From assembly GCA_029204225.1 (NCBI GenBank), contig CM055101.1:39362444-39426443 (forward strand): a stretch of 64,000 nt of DNA, in the 5' to 3' direction. The first letter of the stretch is position 1; each line of letters begins with the position of its first letter. The notes under the pieces are model-generated. The model saw only the letters and a program-made list of their open reading frames with translations, ran no database searches and was not told the DNA's origin. Shown piece by piece: positions 22,534 through 34,402 of this stretch. This stretch comes from Diphasiastrum complanatum. Lineage: Eukaryota; Streptophyta; Lycopodiopsida; Lycopodiales; Lycopodiaceae. A program made the translations under genes and the position numbers.

Positions 22534-24100
22534 TTTAAAAAGTCCAAAATTAATTGAGACACTGTTACGTCCAATAAGAAATATTCCACATGCACTAAGC
22601 ATCAAGGTAATCTTATCTCCGTATATGTAAACATGTATTTTTATTACAAGAATATAGTTTGATCCAAAATGTTTTCAGCTAATATAACTTTGTCACTTCC
22701 ATAGCCGAATAACTCCCAAACAATGCTCCAATTGCCAAAATTGACAATGACATTGTCATTGCATCCTACTCAATCAAAAAACATAGCTCCTTTCCTCTCA
22801 CTTTGCACCTACTCATTAACATGTCCTTTTTGAATGTGACAACTTCAACTTTCCTTGAACCTTTTGAGTATAAAGACAAAGCTTTGAAATCCCTAGATTT
22901 CAATGGGTTTGATTCACATGAGCAGAAGCATGCAATCTTGAGCTGCTTTCACGAGAAATCTTGGATGTTGGTACTCTGGGTATTTTGTAGATTATTTCGT
23001 TCCTCTCGACCTTCATGCGATGGGATTGATGTCTCATTTGACGACTCAATTCCTATTATTCCTTCTCTACATAAAGTCTCAGCTGCTATATTCCGGATTA
23101 TGCATCCACTGCGTGTAATCGCAAGGTGTTAAAACTTCTGCATGCACTACTTGCTTCGATGGTAGCCTTCTATCTTGGATACATCTTGGATGCTTTCAAT
23201 TCATGAACAATCAGTCGCTTGAAATCTGATTTACAGATCACACTAGACCTACGAAGGAAATGCACTAAAACTACCAAGAGCATGTGCTAGACTTGTAGCA
23301 AGTTGGTGCTTGAGACTAATCCCTAGTTCTTCCAAGAACTCTTCCTTAATTTTGGCTCAAAATTCGCTTATTTTCTAGGGCCAGCACTCTCAAATCCAGG
23401 TGTTTCTGATGCGTTGAAGTTGTGTTAGACTTCTGAAGAATGTTGCACTGGATGCGCAATGGAAGTCACTCCTTTTCTGACAAGAGATTGCCTATTTTCC
23501 TTGCTTCTATAGGCGGATTGGCAACAAAGGTTAACTATAAAAATCTTTTGAAATGGTATGATAGAAAACATATTGAATTAGCCCTCAAATGGAAGTTGGT
23601 TTTTTTGTTGAAAAGGTACACTAGACTAGCACAAAAATTCTATCGATTGTTTAGGGTAAATCTATGCACATTCTCAACTACTATTGGTGCACCCTAATCC
23701 AAGTTCCAGCAGTTCACATGCAAGAGAAAACAAATGCTCATGCTAGCATTGCATGCTCAGCTGTACATAAAAGCAAATGCTTATGCTGCCATGCTCAGCC
23801 ATGTACAGCCTCCAACAATGTCCATACCTTAAAAATTTGGACCACCTTAAAATTTAGACCACCACATAATTTATCCTTTAACATTGATTTTTTTTTAAAC
23901 TCCACAAAGTAATAACCTTTGCAAGGCAAGCCCAAAAAGAGGCGCCTCCCACAACGAAATATGTGAGCCTCCCAAATAAGGTGCGTGTAAAAACAAATTT
24001 ACAAATTAAAAAAAGTAAGAACTGACTTTACGACAAAGAATGATGTCTCCTCAAGCGCATTCCGCTCAAGGAAGGGATTTTGCCCTCAAACCACTGACGG
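22534..24100. other. Spacer with no recognised feature
   Basis: Two moderately long plus-strand frames (22803-23132 and 23440-23697) have no recognisable domain and no splice evidence. Nothing else is supported. Confidence 0.4.
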
Positions 24101-24189
24101 ATGCCCTTCCTAGGCGAAATGCCCTATGAGGGGACCTTCTCCCCTCCCTCTATTTGTGTGATTGACTCTCTTCCTTTGGAAGCAATCTC

Positions 24190-24769
24190 ACACAACCCTT
24201 CAGAGGCTTCCTCTCTCCATTCCATCTCTCTCTTTTCTTTTCAATTCTTTTATTTTTTATCTCTCTTTCTCGCGGGCTGCAGAGCATTGTACCTGGTCTG
24301 GGCTGGCCTCCATCGCTACATGTGCTCTCTCTCCCTTGCAGTTGGTTAGTTGCTTTCTTTGCGTATACATCTCTCTATCTGTCTCTCTTTTCGCATCGGT
24401 GGTTGGCCTGCTGTAGCTGGACTCGATCTCTTCTTATTAGCTGGTGAATGTGAGCGATTTACTTGGAAGCTGCAGCAGGCAGCGCCATCCCAGCTGACTG
24501 CCCTTTATTTCTGGCCAGACCTCTCACCACTGCTTATCCCATATCACCCGCGTTGCTGCTATTTGCGAGAAAGCAGCGCCAGCCGAGAAGCTTTTCTTTG
24601 CCGAGCTTTGGTGGCAGTGGAGGTGCTTTAGTCTGCCAAGCTATTGATTTGAGTTTACTCACTGATACTGTCTTGATCGTTCACACTTGAGACTGTTTTT
24701 CTGTTTTTTGGAGGTTTGATCACCATCGGTCTAATTAAATCCACGTAGATAGACCCAAGGGAAGCAGCA
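24190..24769 (+). promoter_or_regulatory. Pyrimidine-rich leader/upstream region of the phytocyanin gene
   Basis: A CT-rich stretch (about 24205-24275, and again near 24361-24395) lies upstream of the start codon at 24770. Pyrimidine-rich 5' leaders are common in plant genes. I see no convincing TATA box. Transcript start is not determined. Confidence 0.35.
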
Positions 24770-26524
24770 ATGGCTATCACACAGGTTGCAGCAGTGCTGC
24801 TTGGAATCTTTGCATTCCTTGGAGTCTGCATTGCAGAAGAGTATACAGTTGGAGATCGGGCTGGATGGCAACCAGGGAATGTGGACTACACACAATGGGC
24901 AGCTAGGCATGCCTACCGCGTTGGGGATTCTCTTTGTAAGCTAACCCATATCGGGGATTCATCTCTATGTGCTGAAAGCTTCTATTTCTGTGTAGTTTGG
25001 TGATGATATGCTGTCATTCTTGTGGCGTTGTAGTTGTTGCTTCAAAATAAAGGATTAATTGCTTCTAGTTTTTGTACTTAGGTGCTGATGTGCTATTATG
25101 TTTGTGGTGTCGTAGTGTTTCTCTTATGAGAGAGGAGTAATTGCCCGTTTTTTTGGAGTTTGGTGCTAATCTGCTGCTGTAGTGTTTGGATTTGTCTATA
25201 TAAGCTTAAATGCTTGTCGTTTTGAGTAGTTTGGGTCTGATCTACTACGGTTTCTGTGGTGTTGTGTGGATAGATTTGTTTCTATTTTCTATGCAGTTTG
25301 GTACTTATCTGCTGTGGTTTTGCGATGTTCCAGTGCTTGGATTTGTTTCCTAGAGCTTGCTGGCTTCGAGTCTTATGTTGGTGCTGATCTGCTGTAATAT
25401 TTCTGGTGTTGCTGTGTTTGGATGTGTTTTTGTAATCTGAAATGCTTATAGTTTTAAGTAGTTTGGTACTGATCTGCAATGTCTTTTTGGTGTTTCAGTG
25501 TTTAGATTTGTTTCTATAAGCTTAGATGCTTCGATTATAATGTAGTTCGTTATCTGTGGTGATATTTCTGGCATTCTTGTGTCTAGATACGTTTTTATAA
25601 TGTTAAATGCTTCTGGTCATATGCAGTTTGGTACTGATCTGCTATACTTTTTGTGGTGTTACCGTGTTTGGATTATTACTATAAGCTTAAATGCTTCTAG
25701 TTTCGTGTAGTTTGGTGCTGATCTGCATGACCTTTGTGGTGTTAGAATGCATGGTCTTCATTCCACTGAAATGCTTCTAGTTGTGTAGCATGGTGCTAAT
25801 CTGCAGTGATCTTTGTGGCGATGCATTGTCTGCATTTAATTCTAAACTTAAATCCTAAAGGTCTTTATGTAGTCTGGTGCTGATCTGCAGTGGTTTCTGT
25901 GTTGTTGCAGTGTTTGCTTATGAGAGAGGATCGCAATCTGTAATGCGAGTTAGCCAGGAAGACTATCATGCTTGCAGAACCAGCAGGCCAATCGAGCACC
26001 ACATATCAGGCAACACCCTGGTACATCTTCGGAGAGATGACTACTATTTCATCAGTGGAGTTCAAGGTCACTGCAATGCAGGCATGAAGCTTGCGGTTAT
26101 CCTGGCTGGTGGATCTCCATCTGCAGCCCCCTCTACCCCAGTGACAGTCCCTCCATCTTCTGCTCCACCTCTGCCTACTCCCACCGTTGCACCGACAGTG
26201 CCTCCAGCTCTCCCTCCACCTGCAGTAACTCCAGTCTCCCCTCCCACTCCAGCTCCAGTAGCTCCTCCCACTGTTGCTCCAGTTTCCACTCCCATTGCGT
26301 CACCGCCACCTGCTCCAGTGTCTCCCCCAACTGCTGCACCCACTTCTGTTCCCACTCCCGGTGCAATACCCCCCTCCCCTCCTGCTCCCGCTCCTCTTAG
26401 TCCCATGCCACCTGGAGAATCACCCTTAGCTGCGCCACCGGGTCCAAATGCTGCATCTGCTCTACAGTCCACCTTTGGAGCGATTCTTATAGCAGCTGTT
26501 GGCATCTCCTATCTCATAGTTTAA
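24770..26524 (+). CDS. Early-nodulin-like phytocyanin, GPI-anchored arabinogalactan chimera
   Basis: Two exons, 24770-24935 and 25911-26524, joined through one codon (GT...AG), give 259 residues. Residues 1-22 form a signal peptide ending at CIA/EEYTVGD. Residues 23-122 are a plastocyanin-like domain with GDRAGW, VGDSLLFAYERG, Cys77 and Cys110 for the family disulfide, and YYFISGVQGHCNAGMKL. Of the four copper-ligand positions, His109 and Met114 are present; position 64 is Gln and 104 is Ser, so mononuclear copper binding is unlikely, as in early-nodulin-like proteins. Residues ~124-236 are rich in AP, SP, TP and VP pairs, the arabinogalactan glycosylation type. A hydrophobic tail (about 240-259) fits a GPI signal. 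Family members act at the plasma membrane and cell wall. The ATG is the only one that gives a signal peptide. It appears intact. Confidence 0.92.
24936..25910 (+). repeat. Intron of the phytocyanin gene, built of ~80 bp tandem repeats
   Basis: The 975 bp intron consists of about 11 degenerate copies of one unit: TTTGGTGCTGATCTGC, then TTTCTGTGGTGTTGCAGTG, then GTTTGGATTTGTTTCTATAA and GCTTAAATGCTTCTAG. The true 3' splice site (TCTGGTGCTGATCTGCAG ... GTTGTTGCAG) is the last copy. The second copy (about 25080-25150) even contains CTTATGAGAGAGGA, the first bases of exon 2, so the unit includes the exon edge. The donor is GTAAGC. Confidence 0.85.
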
Positions 26525-27390
26525 ATTCCTACATGTGGGTTGTCCTTTTTCATAAAGCATTTGATGTGCTCTGCTATTTAGAGATTTCTTTGGTGATTTG
26601 CTGCTTAGTTATCTCATTGAGATTGAGCTCTTTTCATTGTGATAGGCTTACTTTTTGTGATCTTCATATCTCTAGTATAGATCTTCAGATTTCTCAGAAT
26701 GAGTACGTTTTATGAGATCACCAGCTTTCACGCTTGTATTACATGTACTAGTTTATTGTGAGTTTATTATACATTCATTTGTTTTCATGAGTCTGCAATT
26801 TCGTGGTTCTTGGAGGGTACACTATGAACATGTGATATGGCTATCTCTTTGTGCTTAGATGAGGAGTTTTTGTTCTTGCAAGTGGATCTATCAAAACCCG
26901 TACTTTTTTGTGCTTTGAAGAGGAATTTTGATTCTGGCAAGTGGGGATGTATCAGAACCCAAGTGCACGCGTTTGCAATGTTTGCTGATCATTTTACGGG
27001 AAGAATAATTCGCGATTTCACTTTCCCTTTCCACTTACCAACTTATTGGGATCTTTATTACATTTTGAAGTTGATCTAACTTACTAAATCTAGAGAATAC
27101 CGATCGTAAGGGGTGGAGTTAAACGACACCCTGAGCTGGTTTTGATAGAGGGTCTGCGGGCCTCAAATTTCAATTCTCAGTGTTAGACTGCTTACATGAG
27201 AGAGCGAGAGTAAGTGCTGCATTGTGTTTGTCATGAGTTCTGTGGCCTGCAGCAGGCTGTGACGGTCAGCCCAGGCTGGCATTTGGCTCAACCCAGCTTG
27301 AGTATGATAATGCCTACTTTTTCTTAATTTTGTCCTGTCCATATCAAATTTTCTAGCCCTTCGGAGAGACCGCTGCGCCTTCACTTATTT
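26525..27390 (+). other. 3' flank of the phytocyanin gene
   Basis: The stretch after the stop codon is T-rich, as in plant 3' untranslated regions. I do not see a canonical AATAAA close by, so the poly(A) site is not placed. No other gene is supported up to 27390. Confidence 0.4.
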
Positions 27391-27524
27391 TCAGCACCCT
27401 GTGCACTCCCTGCCCCATGTTAGGAGTGCATCAAGGGCTGAGAATCAAGGAAAAACTTATATAAAGCTTTTTCCTTGATTCTAAGCCCTTGATGCACTCC
27501 CTGACAGGGAGTGCACCGTGCTGA
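27391..27524. mobile_element. 134 bp foldback element (MITE-like or hairpin RNA source)
   Basis: The two halves are inverted copies. The left arm from TCAGCACCCTGTGCACTCCC through GAGTGCATCAAGGGCT and GAATCAAGGAAAAA pairs with the right arm ending GGGAGTGCACCGTGCTGA, around a short TTATATA loop. Arms are about 60 bp with few mismatches. No coding capacity. It could be a small MITE or a young inverted duplication able to give a long hairpin transcript. It lies about 870 bp downstream of the phytocyanin stop. Confidence 0.8.
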
Positions 27525-28484
27525 GATTAAGCAAAGCCGACGGGTGCCCCTTCTTGGCCCTGGCTCCAGGGGAATCCCTGGAATCTATGGTAACTGTAGA
27601 TATTAAAGATACTGTAGTTGCAGAATCTCAATGAGCCATCACCCTTGCGAACAAAGTCATTGGAATCTTGAAAATTCAAGAAGGTGATATGATAACCGAA
27701 TGCTTTTTGAAACTTGCTGAAGATTTTCTGAAGGGGGACCGTAACTGTGTTCAGGCTGCTCATGTCACTATGTCATGCACATATTCCAGTTCTCTTTCAA
27801 ACTTAAAAGTCTCACCTTGTAGCCTTATGGTTTATTTTTATGACGGAACACGTTATTTCAGAGAGATCTTTCGATGAATTTTTACATTTTTTGAAGTATA
27901 TTTAAGTAGAAAGGATACTAAGAAGAAGAATGAGAACAAAAACAAAAGCAGGTAAGAGAAAGCCATGACAATGGATCAATTTGAAACAACACAAAGGTGA
28001 TAAGAATTTCTTCTATTCAGTTGAGTCTGGTCTCAACACAAATATGCATAGAGTTCGAGTCCAACTAATCCTGGCTTCCGCCTGGTTAGTAATCAGACCC
28101 CCCCCCCGCTACCCATAATCAAAGACTGAAACTTTTAGCATTTGATGTTAAACATTCCCGTCTCAACCGAGTCTTGAACTTTACATCTCCTAATCTGTTA
28201 CCTACGCATTCCATTCTTTTTTTAAAATTCATTTGTCTTACAGTTTTGATTCTCTGTAATACCATGGGCTGATAATGTTTGTCCTGCAGTAGGTAATTCC
28301 AACTTGTAACTTTTTCTGTGACACATAAACAGTGAACTTCATGTGATCAAAACCCTTGTGTTGACACATGATTTTGCTTAGTGATATGCAGCTTCAAATG
28401 TTATCAGCACAAGACAGATGCAATGACCTATTTATAAAAACTAAAAATTTTCAAGAATGTTTGAAACATTAAAGCTTGCCTTAC

Positions 28485-28613
28485 CAGGCCACCCTTGTTT
28501 CCGGTTTGTTTTAGAAACTGCATAATAGGAGATTTTGTGCTTCAGCTCCTGATACAAGTCTTTGTTATCCTGAAATAAGATCCTGGGGTCAGTGGTTCCT
28601 ACATAGTCGGCAT
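28485..28613 (-). CDS. Isolated exon of an unrecognised gene (partial)
   Basis: On the minus strand an open 129 bp segment is bounded by a strong acceptor (AATTTTTCAG before it) and a good donor (GTAAGG after it). Both splice phases are the same, so the exon is symmetric. It encodes 43 residues containing ADYVGTTDPRILFQDN and YQELKHKISYYAVSKTNRKQ, a non-repetitive, balanced composition typical of a real protein. I do not recognise the family with confidence and find no partner exons nearby. It may be one exon of a gene with long introns or a captured fragment. Confidence 0.45.
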
Positions 28614-29085
28614 CTGAAAAATTTATAGACTGAAGCATAATCTTGGAACATGTGTAAATGATTCTCATTACAACTAAGTGCTCCTGGCCAGATTCAGAAA
28701 CAAATTGGCTAACTAATCCAACACAAAAGCTAGATACATTAGGCTCCCTACAACGGCTTTCCTGCATACCTTTCAAATCATATCTCCTTCCCTTCATTTC
28801 AGAGTGGGTATTACATCATAGGTATAGAAGCTGGCCCATATATCTAGTAAATCAAGTGAACCATTTTTCAAAATTTCCTTGACAGTGTGAAACCTGTCAC
28901 AGAGTGTACAATGTACATGCTTGTACAAGTGTTAGACATGGATATTTCTTTTATGTGCACGAGCATCGATGTAACTCATCTACACCTGGGTCCTGTACCT
29001 ATGATAAATCTAGCTTTGATTGTACAAGCCTTTTAACATTATTGCAAGCCAAAATTGAGTAGTCAACACTAACAATTACTTATTA

Positions 29086-29232
29086 GGTAATGGCAATTGG
29101 GAGGGCCATTACCAAAAAATAATCTGGGACCCGGCAGCGAGTGGCAAAGGCCATGAGTTGTTTGGGGACCGGATTATTTGTGGTAATTGTCCGACCAATG
29201 ACCATTACCTCACGCAATTGCCATTCGTCAGA
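29086..29232. mobile_element. Small foldback element
   Basis: GGTAATGGCAATTGGGAGGG at the left end and a right end whose complement reads AATGGCAATTGCGTGAGG are imperfect inverted repeats. A smaller pair, GGTAATGG/CCATTACC, lies inside. It overlaps the next foldback, so the true ends are uncertain. Confidence 0.4.
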
Positions 29233-29496
29233 TTTTTTTTACATTGGGTGACTCTCTCTTTCCTCTCCATGCCATGAGCTCTCTCTCTCTCTCTCTATGT
29301 GGAAAATTGAATCATCTGAACACTCACCTAGTGAAAACCTCTTCCAATAAACCAAGAAATTGGTGCAGGAAATCCCTTGCATGCAGTAAGCAGTATGTGA
29401 TAAAAGAGGAGGAAAAAAATTGGGAAAATTGGGGCCCTATATTATGCAAAATAATATAGGGCCCAAAACTGCCCAAAAATCTGGCGAATGACAATT
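29216..29496. mobile_element. 281 bp MITE-like element with 22 bp inverted ends
   Basis: The ends AATTGCCATTCGTCAGATTTTT (29216-29237) and AAAAATCTGGCGAATGACAATT (29475-29496) are inverted copies with two mismatches. The inside has no coding capacity and holds a perfect hairpin at 29432-29464. Confidence 0.55.
29432..29464. repeat. Perfect hairpin, 14 bp arms and 5 bp loop
   Basis: GGGCCCTATATTAT and ATAATATAGGGCCC are exact inverted copies separated by GCAAA. Confidence 0.9.
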
Positions 29497-29588
29497 ACGA
29501 TGAGAATATCACCATTATGAAGTAAATATATAATTGAGTCCTCATTGAGAAATATTTCATTTTTATGAACCATCATATAGTGCACTTA

Positions 29589-29954
29589 AGGGGAGGTTCC
29601 ACCAACCCATTAGCCAATACTTTCCATTAGTTAACTGATGGTTGTACTGACCCCAACAACCCATTAAAGGTAGCTAACCGTTATCACTAAAAGTTGTAAT
29701 GTAATAGTGGTAGCTATTTAAATGGACCAAATGAGCGCCTTTAACTAATGTTTGGCTGGCACATTTAAGAAATCAACACAAGAAATTCACTAATGAGTGC
29801 AATAACGGGCATAGGTGAGGCCCTATTAGGTTATAGACCTTTAAATCTTTTGTAGGTTGTAGGTTGGGCCCCAAATGTCAATTTACACTAACGGGCTTTC
29901 AATTAGTTCTCCTAAACTGAAAGCCCCACTAATGATTGGTGGGAACACGCCCTA
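29589..29954. mobile_element. MITE-like element, imperfect ~24 bp inverted ends
   Basis: The left end AGGGGAGGTTCCACCAACCC and the complement of the right end (AGGGCGTGTTCCCACCAATC) match over about 24 bp with scattered differences. The length of 366 bp and the lack of coding capacity fit a MITE. No clear target duplication was seen, so the family is not assigned. Confidence 0.5.
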
Positions 29955-31429
29955 CTTATATCACTAACAATTTTTATGTATCATATAATGGTCTCTTTAG
30001 TGACTTTTGTTGTTGCTAAAATAGTCGCAAAATTGATGATCTTGTCATACCAGAATGGCCATTCAACAAGTGTAAATATTATTAAAACAACTTTTCTAAA
30101 GCATAAAGGATTGCCTTATTCATCTTTATGAGTTGGATGAGCATAATGTCTTTGAGAAATTTTGTTTAAGGTCTTGAAAATTCATAATATGCCAAAAAAA
30201 AAGGTGTACTCACTGTCAGATTTCTTAGATGTGTCGTCCAATGTTTATTCAATACCGTTTTGAATATGAATATGCAATAAAGTTCATGTGTTGCAGTGAA
30301 CAAATACATGAAAAATTGAACTCATAATTTCTCGAGACATCCCAAGCTTTGCACTATTCAATGTCTTTCAAGTACATCCTTTAGACACAAATAACATTGT
30401 AGAATGAGAGTAGTGGCATGAGCTTCAATAAGAGGACAAGCCTCTAAGATATGTCAAAAATTGAGCTTTTATAGTTGCGGCACGAATTTCTCTCATACCC
30501 AACTTCTCCTTGTGGTCTTGGTGATGCTTCTGGTGGCTTGGCAATACTTTTCAAAATCATCAGCAAGAATGTTTTACTTCTTGAACTCAACAATAAAGAA
30601 ATGTTTATCAACTTAATCCAATTCAATTTGCACCATGCATTCTAAAATAGTCTCAGCCCACAAAGTGGCTTGTCAATTTTAGACTTGATTTGCTTGTATT
30701 CCCTTGGGTTGTGACCATTGCTAGTAAAATATATTTTTGAGCATATTATAACCTATAGATTTTTTTTCTCTCTTCCAAAGCTGAAATAGAGAAATTTTGG
30801 GAGTCCAAACTCCAAGATTGAAATGGATAAAAATGTTCCATGAAAGACATTGGCTTTCTTGACATGCACTAAGCATCCCCACATTGTTATTTTCTAGGTG
30901 AACACTATGCCAAGTTGATGAGGAGATAGATTCAGATAATTAACATAAAAGTTTCTATGACTAGGAGGGTGTTCATAATTGACATTCACAAATCCATGGA
31001 GCCCAATAGGTATTAGGGGAGTGCAATAGGTGTTAATGGTCAACTTGCAACTTGCAACCCTATGGGCTGTGAAAGTTGTAGTATGGTCCCAAGTGGTGTC
31101 ACATGCAAGGTGCAAAGTGTTGATTCTTGCCAAATTTGAACTTAGCTAGGGCCTAAAATTTTTAGAACTAGAGTACAAGATCCAGGCCAAGGATGGTTGA
31201 GACTTGAGAGTTTGATGTTGTTAATTTCATAAGCATGCAGTCAACACCCAACTAGGGCCTAAGCTTCCTATAAGTAGAGTAGGTGGCTAGTGCCACAACC
31301 CTTGAGTTGAGACCTAAGACTTTAAAACTACAAAATTTGTAGGTATGCAAGAGAAAATGTTTGAAAGTGTTTTTCTTAAAAACCCACAACAAAACTGTTA
31401 TGGTAGCATTATGGATAGAATTTGATGTA
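29955..31429. other. A+T-rich spacer with no recognised feature
   Basis: Nothing in this stretch can be supported as a gene, RNA or bounded repeat. Confidence 0.4.
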
Positions 31430-31830
31430 TAGATTGGCCCACCCATGTCCTAATCACCCATATGGGTGTTGTTCCCCTTGTGATGAGTTTGTTCACCTTG
31501 GAGTCTTGAACTAAGTTGGATGCATTTGGATGTTATTCTTGCTCCTTGGACAAAGCTTGATAGTTGCCCTTATTAGCTATCTACAAGATATTGTGGACCT
31601 TACAAAGTAATGAAGAGAGTTGGATTGCTAGCATGGTTGATCTGAACTTTATTGTGGCTTGGCCAATCCATGTCCTAATCTCCCATATGGGTGTTGTTCC
31701 CCTTGTGGTGACTTTGTTCACCTTGGAGTCTTGAACTAAGATAATTCTGGCTCCTTGGATGAAAGTTTTAAACTTGCCTTTGGTGGTTTACTGTGAACGT
31801 TACATGATAGTGAGGAGAGTAAGGTTTTAA
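31430..31830. repeat. Direct repeat, two copies of a ~150 bp unit about 230 bp apart
   Basis: CCATATGGGTGTTGTTCCCC and TTCACCTTGGAGTCTTGAAC occur near 31460-31515 and again near 31685-31740. Weaker similarity continues through GGCTCCTTGGA to GAGGAGAGT. Two copies only. Confidence 0.7.
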
Positions 31831-32305
31831 GCTTATAATTTAGAACTCCTCCAACGAATTTAAGTGCATCATGCATTTCGTTTGAGTCGACTTACGTTGA
31901 GTTTACACAAGGATGATACAATTGGCTTTGATGATGGTTTGGCTTCATTGAAGACATTTTATCCAAAGGTACCTTTGGAGCAAAAAAAAGAGTGTTGGTT
32001 TGTAAAGGCCGGCATTTGAAATCATATAGTTTTTGAGCAATTAATCCAATAATTTCATGAGAGAGAGCTAATAGGTTGCAGAGAACTTTTTCGAGCTTCC
32101 ATTTAAGAGAATACAAAACTTCTTAGGAAAAAGTTTTGTTACATGCACTGTCCGTGGTTAACCCCAGACCTTGACCATAAATGCCAAATCATCTCATTTC
32201 ATGGTTAAGGGTCTTTTGAGGTCCTAACCCATAATAGGTGATATGATGATTCACGTGTCTAGTAATTTCATGGTGGATAGGGCTAGGTTTTGTGAAGGTA
32301 CTACC

Positions 32306-33024
32306 TGTTGGAAGAAGGAATGACGATTCAATAAGTCGAAGTCTATGGACGAACTATCGAGCACAGTGGAATGAGCTTTCTTTTCTAATGCATGACTACG
32401 CCTATCAATAATTAACAAAGCTATAATGACAGAAGTCATGTTCAATTTTTTAGCAACTAACTTTGAAATCATTAGTGTTAAAGAGATTTTGTAAACGATT
32501 TCAGAGTGCGAAGTGATGTATAGAATATTGCAACATTGAAGTATTCAACAGATCAAATGAAACAATAAGAGATTTATCAGTTGAGAGAAGCATACATTCT
32601 TGCATGATACTGAATGCAATAAGAAGATAGATTGATTCCATAAGTAACATGTACAAATTAGATGATGAGAGCACAAAGCAACAGGGAATGAAGACTGTGT
32701 ACTCTAAACTATCTCTGAGTAACTGAAAACTCTGTCTGATGCACTTCTTCTCGTAAGCAGTAAGCGCTAATAGCAATACTCTATTAGAGCTCTGAAAAGA
32801 AACTTTCTGGAGACTATAGAAGCCTATAATGATCAACTATTTATACTAATGAAGTTTAAGCTTATCCGGTAGGACAACTAATCAGGTCATAGATTGCAAT
32901 TGGTAGTTAGCCATAATGTGTTGTCATCCATCCAGTTAGGACTTCCCGGAAATTTACTTGCAAAGCAGTTAGGACAAGTCTTTAGCTTCATATCAGGAAG
33001 AACAATAACTATCATCCTTCGACA
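32306..33024 (-). repeat. 3' LTR of the 32306-35108 copia element
   Basis: It starts TGTTGGAAG and ends CTTCGACA, and matches 34403-35108 along its length. A purine-rich stretch (complement of TTCAACTCCTTCAGC) lies just inside at 33025-33045. Confidence 0.8.
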
Positions 33025-34402
33025 TGTTCAACTCCTTCAGCTTTCGTAATATGTCAGAGGTTGTCCGATATGTCGTTCCATAACAAATGCATAAGTCCAT
33101 AGTAGCTCGTATATAACTCAATACTCTAATAAGAGCCTTCCAATGTGTAATACCAGGATTAGTCGTAAGCTAACTTAAGGAATGACTGCAAAAGCTATGT
33201 CTGGTCTGGTACATATCATCGCATACATAAGAAATCCTATTATTGAATGATAAGGATACTCACGCATCTTCTGTGTAGCTAATGAAAATAGATTTGATAT
33301 TGTGGAAGTTGAGTTTCTTCCTAAGATCTTGTGGTATTTGCGCATAAGCAATACATTCAAAAACTCGTAGGTTCAATAATGATGGTTTGGAGCCTGTCCA
33401 AACTTCATAAGGTGTTTTGTCTGAGAGACCTGACATTTGTTTTGAATATAAGCTATAGCTTCAATCCAGAAGGATTTTAGAAGTGTCGCATGAGCAAGCA
33501 TACACTTAGCCGATTCGACTTAGGTTTTGTTCTTTCTCTTAGCAAGTCCATTCGATTGAGGCGAATAGGAGGTAATAAATTGTTGCTCAATGCCATTGTT
33601 AAGGCAATACTCCTTCAATCTAGTAGAGATGTACTCTCCCTTGTTGTCAGACCTCAATGCTTTAATTCTTATACCAGATTCCATTTCTGCATGCTCTTTG
33701 AATTGTCGAAAGATTTTGAAAGCCTCTGATTTCTACTTAATAAAATAAACAATTGTTCTTCTTGAATATTCGTCAATGAATGTAATGAAATACTTTGCAT
33801 CAAGCAATGATAGAGTTTGCATTGGACCACATTTACATGAATGAACAATGTCTAGAACATCTTTTGATGCATGCCTATGACTCGATCTAAAAGAAATCCT
33901 AGTCTGTTTTCCAAAAATGCAGCTTTGATAGACATGGAGGTCGGCTTTGTTAGCTGGATAATCGAAATCAAGTACTAAGAATTGTCTGGACCTGTTCGAC
34001 ACATATGTATGATTCAAGTGTCCTAATCTATAATGCCAAAGTAATGCTTTATTGACAAGAACAGAGGTTTTCAAGGCTTGGCTAGTGTCAGAATAACAAT
34101 GAGCCAATCTATACAAGTATTCATGCCTCTTGCTGAGTGCAAGGATCTTATTTGTCCTATCGATAATTCGGCATTGATAAGACTTAAACTCTACCCTATG
34201 ACCTAAGTTAGTAATTCTACTTACTGACTATAAGAATGATACCGTGTGACGCTACATTTGGAAATCAATTATCTGATACTAAAATTTGATACCACAAACT
34301 GAAGATTAAGAGTAAGTGTGCTCTAATTTGATACTATAAAAAGTATCTAACTATATCAATCTGATGCCATGAAGGGTATTTAATAGTAGAGCTCTGATAC
34401 CA

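Noticed and set aside
26068-26505. Long antisense frames (145 and 63 codons) across phytocyanin exon 2
   Set aside because: They mirror the Pro/Ala/Ser-rich codons of the real exon and show only Gly/Ala- or Trp/Glu-rich low complexity.
28015-28065. Possible tRNA or SINE from a B-box-like AGTTCGAGTCC
   Set aside because: No convincing A box at the right distance and no cloverleaf or target duplication could be seen.
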